From Candidatus Bipolaricaulota bacterium (GTDB lineage Bacteria; Bipolaricaulota; Bipolaricaulia; M55B111), in assembly GCA_018334595.1 (NCBI GenBank), contig JAGXLQ010000107.1, forward strand, positions 1 through 5,389: a DNA stretch of 5,389 bases. Direction: 5' to 3'. Below the pieces are notes generated by a model. It was not told the DNA's origin, searched no databases, and worked only from the letters and a program-made list of their open reading frames with translations. Below, piece after piece: positions 1-4,097 of the stretch. The stretch's first letter is position 1. Each line of letters begins with the position of its first letter. The position numbers and the translations under genes are program-made.

Positions 1-78
1 GAAGTCTTCGGTCATTTTGTAGATCTTGAGCGTAAGCTCGTGGGCCTTCTTCCAGACGTTTAAGTCTCGATAGTACAA
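1..78 (-). CDS. Four-helix-bundle protein, 23S rRNA intervening-sequence (S23/IVP) family, N-terminal part only
   Basis: Partial gene running off the left edge; 26 codons are visible. After a TTG start the peptide reads YYRDLNVWKKAHELTLKIY and then KMTEDF. The pattern RDL-x-VW-x-KAHEL followed by an amphipathic helix is the hallmark N-terminus of the small (about 120 residue) four-helix-bundle proteins first found as ORFs in intervening sequences of 23S rRNA genes, and also widespread as stand-alone genes. The biochemical role of the family is unknown; the fold is a helical bundle that can form pentamers. TTG at 76-78 is chosen because GGAG lies nine bases upstream (minus strand, 88-91) and the frame closes at a TAG (112-114). 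No rRNA-like sequence is visible beside it, so it appears to be a stand-alone copy. The family call is firm for so short a piece; the exact start is less certain. Confidence 0.75.
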   Translation of the reverse strand, partial: MYYRDLNVWKKAHELTLKIYKMTEDF

Positions 79-87
79 GGTAATCAG

Positions 88-91
88 CTCC
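88..91 (-). promoter_or_regulatory. Shine-Dalgarno site for the IVP-family gene
   Basis: GGAG on the minus strand lies nine bases before the TTG at 76-78. It supports a TTG start, as no ATG or GTG lies in frame between the upstream stop and the conserved RDL motif. Confidence 0.5.
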
Positions 92-290
92 AATTTGGGA
101 TTCCATAAAGTCTATCGTGGGGTGGACAGGGCCTCGATTAAGTAGGCTAACTAGTAGTGGATTTAAGACCTTTTTCTTAGATGCGGGGGTAGGCTATGGG
201 ATTCAACTGGGGTAGGGGTTGACGCACGTGCCTCGACCCGGCATACACGGCTACTACCTCCGTATCAACCTTGCACGGGGCCCAAGACCT

Positions 291-322
291 GCGGGACGCC
301 GGTCACGCCTGAACCGTCCGCG
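291..322. repeat. Imperfect inverted repeat (potential hairpin)
   Basis: GCGGGACG at 291-298 can pair with CGTCCGC at 315-321, seven base pairs with one bulged G, around a 16-base loop that is itself GC-rich. Seen directly; whether it forms in RNA is unknown. Confidence 0.35.
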
Positions 323-438
323 GTCATTCGAAAAGGAGATCCCGGCTCAACCGGCTAAGCTTTCTTCCACAACTAACAAGAGGACCCGAAAAGCTGGTTG
401 TCGGCCCCTATCGATTACCGAGGCGGGAGGGCAAATTG

Positions 439-467
439 TCGGAATGAGGGGCAATACGGTATTCCGA
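439..467. repeat. Perfect 7-bp inverted repeat (potential hairpin)
   Basis: TCGGAAT at 439-445 and ATTCCGA at 461-467 are exact reverse complements separated by 15 bases. There is no T-run next to it on either strand, so it does not look like an intrinsic terminator. Confidence 0.4.
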
Positions 468-470
468 AAC

Positions 471-525
471 CTACTACTTAGGGCCTTCCCGGGGGGGTTT
501 GTAATCCCCTCTCATCTACTACTTA
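471..525. repeat. Direct repeat of CTACTACTTA
   Basis: The decamer CTACTACTTA occurs at 471-480 and again at 516-525, with starts 45 bases apart. The related heptamer TAAGTAG lies in the opposite orientation at 139-145. The bases between the copies are GC-rich and include a run of seven or more G. Function unknown; two copies are too few for an array. Confidence 0.4.
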
Positions 526-549
526 TTACCCGAACGTCGGCGAACGATC

Positions 550-570
550 AGCCCGTTAACTCGGAGGGCT
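550..570 (-). terminator. Weak hairpin overlapping the end of the GntR gene
   Basis: AGCCC (550-554) and GGGCT (566-570) are complementary around an 11-base loop, overlapping the TAG stop of the regulator gene on the minus strand. No T-run follows, so intrinsic termination here is doubtful; it is the only candidate next to the stop. Confidence 0.15.
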
Positions 571-1267
571 AGGCGACCTCCAGGGCAGTCACGGTCCGCT
601 CCTCGGCGTGATGCAGGTGCTCGGTTACACGGGACTTGGCTTCGTCGGGATTACGGTCCAGCAACGCGTTTATTATACTTAAATGCTCCCGGTTGTTGTC
701 CATAAGGATCTCCTTGACGTCGTCTCCGCTTTCTTCAGCGAAGTAGCGTAGCCTCTCCGAGTGCTCGCCAATGAGCTTAAGGATGCTCCCCAGCAGCGTC
801 CCTCCGAGTATCTCCTCTACGTACTCTCCCAGACGGAAGTCGACCTGAAAGTAGTCGCCGTAACCATTGTCCGTAAACTCGCCGCTCTCCACCTTCGCCT
901 GAAGGTTTTCGATCCTCACCTTCAGGTCGACCAGCTCCCTTTCGACTCCAGAACACTCCTCGAGGTGTTCCGCCGCCAACTTGCAGGCGTAGGGCTCGAG
1001 CAATTTTCTGACCTCGTAGGTTTGCCGGACGTCTTCCTTCTCTATCGGGGCAACCTTCGCCTTCTTGTTTCTGGCGCTTTCTACTAGTCCTTGCGTGCTT
1101 AACCGGGTAAGCGCTTCTCTGACGGGGGTCGGGCTTACGCCCAGTTCTCTTGAGAGGGAATCGATTGAGAGTACTTCTCCTGGTAGGAGTTCGTTGGTAA
1201 CAATAGATTCTTTGATTGAGTTGTACACTTTTTCCTGGAGGGTTTCTCGAGAAATCTGGTCAACCAT
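569..1267 (-). CDS. GntR-family transcriptional regulator, FadR/FCD subfamily
   Basis: A 232-residue DNA-binding regulator. Residues about 8-75 form the GntR winged helix-turn-helix: PGEVLSIDSLSRELGVSPTP followed by VREALTRLSTQGLVE is the classic recognition region. Residues about 78-225 form an all-helical FCD domain, which in this family binds small carboxylic acids or sugar acids, often through a metal. Family ligands Asp (D143) and two His (H195 in REHL, H217 in TEHL) are present. The first His, four residues after the Asp in most members, is Gly147 here, so metal binding may be lost or changed. The ATG at 1265-1267 is chosen because AAAGGTGA lies just upstream; a longer frame from 1309 would add 14 residues through the promoter leader. 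The gene lies 177 bases downstream of the co-oriented MFS gene and probably has its own promoter. It likely regulates itself and the neighbouring transporter or kinase genes; that is inference from context. Confidence 0.92.
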   Translation of the reverse strand: MVDQISRETLQEKVYNSIKESIVTNELLPGEVLSIDSLSRELGVSPTPVREALTRLSTQGLVESARNKKAKVAPIEKEDVRQTYEVRKLLEPYACKLAAEHLEECSGVERELVDLKVRIENLQAKVESGEFTDNGYGDYFQVDFRLGEYVEEILGGTLLGSILKLIGEHSERLRYFAEESGDDVKEILMDNNREHLSIINALLDRNPDEAKSRVTEHLHHAEERTVTALEVA

Positions 1268-1271
1268 AAAA

Positions 1272-1279
1272 TCACCTTT
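1272..1279 (-). promoter_or_regulatory. Shine-Dalgarno site deciding the GntR start
   Basis: AAAGGTGA on the minus strand is separated by four bases from the ATG at 1265-1267. This strong site argues against the longer in-frame start at 1307-1309. Confidence 0.75.
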
Positions 1280-1313
1280 ATGTAAAAAGAACAAGATCCA
1301 AAGTCGCAAAGAA

Positions 1314-1360
1314 ATTATACTACAAAATAATTTATTATATATTTAACTTTTTTTCAAGAA
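1314..1360 (-). promoter_or_regulatory. AT-rich promoter region for the GntR gene
   Basis: On the minus strand two perfect TATAAT hexamers occur, at 1334-1339 and 1314-1319, within a strongly AT-rich stretch that contrasts with the GC-rich genes. A transcript from the 1314-1319 box would have a leader of roughly 40 bases. No good -35 box stands at the usual distance; TTGAAA at 1352-1357 is only 12 bases from the upstream box. The -10 boxes are seen; promoter activity is inferred. Confidence 0.4.
1315..1325 (-). promoter_or_regulatory. Candidate operator overlapping the -10 box
   Basis: TTGTAGTATAA on the minus strand is an imperfect palindrome around a central base (8 of 10 arm positions symmetric), overlaps the proximal TATAAT, and resembles the short AT-rich GT/AC palindromes bound by several FCD-type GntR proteins. 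It would fit autoregulation of the gene just downstream. AT-rich DNA makes chance palindromes common, so this is tentative. Confidence 0.25.
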
Positions 1361-1398
1361 GAAATGCAGGTTCTTAATATGTAAACTAGGATTTCGTT

Positions 1399-1430
1399 AA
1401 AAAACCCCCCCTTATAAAGGAACTTGGTGG
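1399..1430 (-). terminator. Possible intrinsic terminator after the MFS gene
   Basis: Just downstream of the transporter stop, the minus strand reads TTCCTT, a TAT loop, AAGGGG (stem 1422-1408, two G-U pairs), then three more G and six T (1404-1399). A short stem followed by a T-run on the transcribed strand fits a weak rho-independent terminator separating the transporter transcript from the regulator gene. The stem is short, so some read-through is likely. Confidence 0.4.
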
Positions 1431-1444
1431 GCCCTGACATCTAA

Positions 1445-2704
1445 TCACCGTCGGGGATCTTTGTCCCACTCGGGCAGGTTGACGCGCCTCTCCTTGAAGA
1501 AGACCGTCAGCGATACCGCCAGGGCGGCTGCAGCGACGGTGATGAACCCGGCGACGGTAAATGCCAGGTCGTAGGTTCCCGTCACGTCAAAGACGAAGCC
1601 GGCGAAATACGGACCGATGGCCCCGCCCATTCCCGTCACCGTCTCCAGCGTCCCAAGTATCGCCCCGGAGTTGGTCGTGCCGAAGTACTCGCTTGAGATC
1701 GCCCCGGGGATGAACGCCCAGGAGCCGTAAGCGAGGCCGAAGAGCAGGGCAACGAGGTAGAGGGCGCTAAGCCGAGAAAACTGGGGGATAAGGAAGATGC
1801 TCACCGCCTGCAGGGAGAAGATCACCGCCAGGGTGCGGGCGCTCCCCAACTTGTCGACGACGTAGCCGCCGACTACCCTGCCAAAAATATTTATCAACCC
1901 AATGACCGTCAACAGGGTCGCGGCGTAGAAGCCCGAGACGCCGGCGTCTATCGAGTAGGGGACTATGTGGGCTGTGATAAAGAAGGCGGATATCCCCCCG
2001 AAGAGGAGCATAAAGTAGATCAGCCAATAAGCACGGCACTTGAGGGCCTCGCCGACCGTGAAGTCGGCGGCCCTTTCCTCCTCCTCGATATCCTCCCCTT
2101 CGTCATATTTCTGCTCTGCCGCAAATCTTTCGGGCGGGCTCTTCATCAGGTACGTAGACAGCGTCAACAGCACTATGGAGACGACCCCGCTGTAGATGAA
2201 TGTCATCCGCCAGCCGAGGTTTGATATCGCCAGCTCCAACAGGGGCGAGAAGAAGGCCATGCCGACGCCGTAGGCGGTGACCGATACCCCTAATGCCAGT
2301 CCCCTCCTCCTGGTAAACCACTTGGTCACAGTAGAGATTATCGGGACGTAAAACGAGCTAGCGCCGACCCCGAGGCCGGCAAAGCAGAGGTAAAACGTGA
2401 TCAGCGAATTAATCTGGCTGGTGAGAAAGAGGCTGACCACGTAGAAGGCCATGCCGAGAATCATCACCTGCTTCACTCCATACTTGTCGGTCATCCGGCC
2501 GAGGAAGATGGCCACGAAGCCGACGACGAGGTTGAATATGGCCAGGGCCAGGGAGATGCTTCCCCGCAGCCAGCCGAAGGTCTCCGTCAGGGGTTCGATG
2601 AAGACGCCGAAGGAGTAAAGGGGGATGCTGGTCGTTAGCATTGCCGTAAACGCGGCAAACACGATCACCCAGCCGTACTGAATTTTCCTGTTGAATATAT
2701 TCAT
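1445..2704 (-). CDS. MFS transporter, oxalate/formate antiporter (OFA) or monocarboxylate type
   Basis: A 419-residue inner-membrane carrier with about twelve hydrophobic helices in two halves. The N-terminus IQYGWVIVFAAF is typical of the OFA/monocarboxylate branch of the major facilitator superfamily. The loop after helix 2 carries motif A (GRMTDKYGVK, residues 69-78), and the second half repeats it as GRVVGGYVVDKLGSAR (275-290). KWFTRRRGLALG (128-139) before helix 5 is also typical of this branch. The central cytoplasmic loop is strikingly acidic (DEGEDIEEEER, 201-211). Such carriers usually move small organic anions, but annotated OFA members have diverse substrates, so sugar-derived acids are possible. 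The ATG at 2702-2704 is the only in-frame start before the conserved YGW; upstream the frame runs to a stop with no other start codon. No convincing Shine-Dalgarno site precedes it. The gene is divergent from the kinase operon and upstream of the co-oriented regulator gene. Confidence 0.9.
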   Translation of the reverse strand: MNIFNRKIQYGWVIVFAAFTAMLTTSIPLYSFGVFIEPLTETFGWLRGSISLALAIFNLVVGFVAIFLGRMTDKYGVKQVMILGMAFYVVSLFLTSQINSLITFYLCFAGLGVGASSFYVPIISTVTKWFTRRRGLALGVSVTAYGVGMAFFSPLLELAISNLGWRMTFIYSGVVSIVLLTLSTYLMKSPPERFAAEQKYDEGEDIEEEERAADFTVGEALKCRAYWLIYFMLLFGGISAFFITAHIVPYSIDAGVSGFYAATLLTVIGLINIFGRVVGGYVVDKLGSARTLAVIFSLQAVSIFLIPQFSRLSALYLVALLFGLAYGSWAFIPGAISSEYFGTTNSGAILGTLETVTGMGGAIGPYFAGFVFDVTGTYDLAFTVAGFITVAAAALAVSLTVFFKERRVNLPEWDKDPRR

Positions 2705-2749
2705 GTGAATATGGGAATAGGATTTCTTTCTGTTTCCAGCAATGGTATT

Positions 2750-2817
2750 GTATGGGTGGGGTTTGTGCCAGAAGGCTGGAGGGTGACCGGACTTGAAAAA
2801 TAGTCACACCCCCATAC
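2750..2817. repeat. Inverted repeat GTATGGG...CCCATAC in the divergent promoter region
   Basis: GTATGGG (2750-2756) and CCCATAC (2811-2817) are exact reverse complements 54 bases apart; both arms continue into G/C-rich tails that pair imperfectly. The right arm overlaps the proposed -10 box, and the left arm lies in the transporter leader. This spacing would suit a pair of operator sites bound cooperatively, or a long-range stem. Confidence 0.4.
2783..2807. promoter_or_regulatory. Inverted repeat GTGAC-15-GTCAC around the -35 box
   Basis: GTGAC (2783-2787) and GTCAC (2803-2807) form a perfect 5-bp inverted repeat that encloses the TTGAAA box at 2793-2798. It is nested inside the larger 2750-2817 repeat. 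The position suits a repressor site, but the arms are short and the regulator is not known. Confidence 0.3.
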
Positions 2818-2820
2818 TAT
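2793..2820 (+). promoter_or_regulatory. Candidate sigma-70-type promoter for the kinase operon
   Basis: TTGAAA (2793-2798), a 16-base spacer, then TACTAT (2815-2820, four of six consensus matches). Transcription would start near 2827, giving a leader of about 310 bases before the PfkB start. On the minus strand the same bases give TATAGT (2816-2821), so the site may also serve the transporter gene, though with a poor -35 box. A closer promoter in the GC-rich leader was not seen. Confidence 0.35.
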
Positions 2821-3028
2821 AGGCTTGATGAAAATTTAAGAACGGTCCTTCACAACTCAAAAGCGCCCCACACCTTTTCCCGCAGATGTCGGGCGCCCTG
2901 CCAGGGGGTTGGCATAACGGAGGGTGGAATCCTCGGAGGCCCAACGAACAACAAATTGAGGGGTTATAACTCGTGGTTTGTCGGTAGCGGCCGGTGATAC
3001 GTCAGGCACTACAGGGGCCCCGGTCGTA

Positions 3029-3047
3029 CGGCTGAATTGTCCAGCCG
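3029..3047 (+). repeat. Hairpin in the kinase-operon leader
   Basis: CGGCTG (3029-3034) pairs exactly with CAGCCG (3042-3047) around a seven-base loop, followed by GG and three T. It could be a stable leader stem or a weak attenuator; the T-run is too short for a confident terminator. Confidence 0.35.
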
Positions 3048-3067
3048 GGTTTGACTTCATCGGGTAA

Positions 3068-3139
3068 ACAGTTAAGCTCAAGACGGTGGAAGCAGGTTAT
3101 CCGTCAGATATCGCTCAAGAGTTGGAGGCGCGAGAGTAA
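3068..3139 (+). pseudogene. Possible C-terminal remnant of a lost upstream gene
   Basis: In a frame different from PfkB, 3068-3136 reads TVKLKTVEAGYPSDIAQELE and then ARE, ending at TAA (3137-3139), one base before the GTG of the kinase gene. The peptide has normal protein-like composition with a helical, charged end. Tight stop-to-start spacing and a Shine-Dalgarno sequence embedded in the coding end are what one expects between genes of an operon. The frame is closed just upstream by TAA at 3065-3067, and nothing further upstream continues it. I infer that the 5' part of an upstream gene was deleted or replaced near 3065. It may instead be a chance reading of 23 codons. The parent protein family was not recognised. 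Confidence 0.35.
3124..3128 (+). promoter_or_regulatory. Shine-Dalgarno site for the PfkB gene
   Basis: GGAGG sits 12 bases before the GTG at 3141-3143. The distance is on the long side, but it is the best site near any in-frame start, and no ATG start is available before the conserved N-terminal LNP motif. Confidence 0.5.
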
Positions 3140-3140
3140 A

Positions 3141-4097
3141 GTGCACAAGTTAGATAAGAGTAAGTTCCATATACTAAACTTGAACCCCTGTTACGACCAC
3201 TGGGTCGTCCTGGAGGACGAACCGAAGATCCCGGAGGTGGTCAGGGGGGACAGGTCCCTAAAGGTGGTAGACGGCAAGGGGTTAAATATCGCCAGGGTAT
3301 TCGAGACCCTTGGGGAGAGAAACTACAACACGGTAAACATCACCGGGGGAAACGTGGGAGAGCTGATAAAAAAGGAGACGGAGGCAGCGGGGCTAAACGC
3401 CACCTATTTCGACATCTCGGAGAACAACCGCATCAATACAGCGGTGGTACACGAGTACAAACAGGAGATGCAGATGGTCAACGAACCGGGGCCGAAGCTG
3501 AAGCCCGAGGAGAGCAGGGGTATAAACGACTTCCTTAAGGACTACCTCGACGCCAACGGGGGTACACTGGTAATCTCGGGCAGCGCCCCCAGAGGGTACG
3601 GACCGGAAGACTTCGCGGAGATAGTGGCTTACGCCCAGGACATCGGCTACCACGTGGAGATGGACATCAGCAAGAGGTGGCTGGAGAGGCTGATCGACTC
3701 GAAGCCGGACGTGTTGAAGATAAACTTCGACGAGTTCGAACTGGCCTTCGGCTCCGACCCGGCCGACGGCGGGGCGGTGGAGGAGTTCAGGAGGAATAAG
3801 GGGATAGAGACACTGATCCTCACCGACGGCAGGAGGGGAAGTTACGCGCTTGCCGGAGGAAAGCTCTACCGGGCGCGACCGGGAGAAGTGTACAACAACT
3901 TCAACGTCGGTTCCGGGGACTCCTACTTCGGAGGCTGGCTCTACGCCGAAGCCCGGGGGCAGGACCTCCCAGAGAGGATGAGGACCGCCACCGCCTGCGG
4001 TGTGGCCAATACGTTAAACTACGGCCCGGCCTTCTTCTCCTACGAGGAGTTCTCGCGCGAGCTGGACAAGGTGATCCTGACCGAAGGAGAGATATGA
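3141..4097 (+). CDS. PfkB-family sugar(-phosphate) kinase, 1-phosphofructokinase/tagatose-6-phosphate kinase type
   Basis: A 318-residue cytoplasmic ATP-dependent kinase, matching the usual length of FruK/LacC proteins. Seen in order: LNLNP-x-YD at the N-terminus (13-19), sugar-binding VVDGKGLNIARVFETLG (42-58), NEPGPKL (114-120), SGSAPRGYGPEDF (146-158), KINFDEFELAFG (193-204), and the anion-hole and catalytic signature NVGSGDSYFGGW (255-266) with D260 as the likely base. This layout marks the branch phosphorylating ketose phosphates to bisphosphates. Departures from the usual sequence include Asp44 in place of the first Gly of GGKG and Ile194 in place of Pro in KPN, so a different substrate is possible. 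GTG at 3141 is chosen over the longer frame from TTG at 3051, whose first 30 codons overlap the gene remnant. The stop overlaps the next gene's start (ATGA, 4094-4097), indicating translational coupling with the FGGY kinase. Substrate not assigned. Confidence 0.88.
   Translation: MHKLDKSKFHILNLNPCYDHWVVLEDEPKIPEVVRGDRSLKVVDGKGLNIARVFETLGERNYNTVNITGGNVGELIKKETEAAGLNATYFDISENNRINTAVVHEYKQEMQMVNEPGPKLKPEESRGINDFLKDYLDANGGTLVISGSAPRGYGPEDFAEIVAYAQDIGYHVEMDISKRWLERLIDSKPDVLKINFDEFELAFGSDPADGGAVEEFRRNKGIETLILTDGRRGSYALAGGKLYRARPGEVYNNFNVGSGDSYFGGWLYAEARGQDLPERMRTATACGVANTLNYGPAFFSYEEFSRELDKVILTEGEI

Larger units (their letters stand above)
92..568. other. Gene-free stretch with scattered inverted and direct repeats
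   Basis: I see no supported gene here. The only long open frame (219-572 plus) begins with TTG, lacks a ribosome binding site and has a composition unlike a real protein (rich in R, P, S and T, no recognisable motif). Codon use does not match the AGG/ATA/GAG style of the true genes. The stretch contains several short potential stems (291-322, 439-467, 550-570) and a repeated decamer (471-480 and 516-525). It could be a structured untranslated RNA, a decayed gene or mobile element, or plain spacer. No tRNA, rRNA, CRISPR repeat or insertion-sequence end was recognised. Confidence 0.5.
2705..3140. other. Divergent intergenic region between transporter and kinase operon
   Basis: These 436 bases separate the divergent transporter and kinase genes and must carry control signals for both. 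The left part (about 2720-2845) has promoter-like boxes and two nested inverted repeats. The right part (about 2860-3065) is GC-rich with palindromic blocks such as GGGCGCCC (2891-2898), GGGGCCCC (3014-3021) and a hairpin at 3029-3047, and has no credible gene; the open frame on the minus strand at 2857-3081 lacks a ribosome site and recognisable motifs. The last 70 bases look like the end of a former gene. No known riboswitch was recognised. Confidence 0.55.

Noticed and set aside
311..348. GAGCCG...CGGTTC on the minus strand, resembling the outer stem of a group II intron domain V
   Set aside because: The outer 6-bp stem fits, but the inner part lacks the domain V stem and GAAA-like loop, the length is 38 rather than 34, and no reverse transcriptase or intron ends are present.
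1..568. 23S rRNA fragment around the IVP-family gene
   Set aside because: No conserved 23S segments could be recognised on either strand.
219..572. 117-codon open frame on the plus strand
   Set aside because: It starts with TTG without a ribosome site, has low-complexity R/P/S/T-rich composition and no recognisable motif, and its end overlaps the regulator stop on the other strand.
761..1087. 108-codon open frame on the plus strand
   Set aside because: It lies wholly antisense to the well-supported GntR gene and has no motif of its own.
2857..3081. 74-codon open frame on the minus strand in the divergent region
   Set aside because: No Shine-Dalgarno site, no recognisable family and unlike the codon style of neighbouring genes.
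3051..3140. N-terminal extension of the PfkB gene from TTG at 3051
   Set aside because: The extra 30 residues are basic and unlike the family N-terminus, no ribosome site precedes the TTG, and the extension runs past the GGAGG site that fits GTG 3141.
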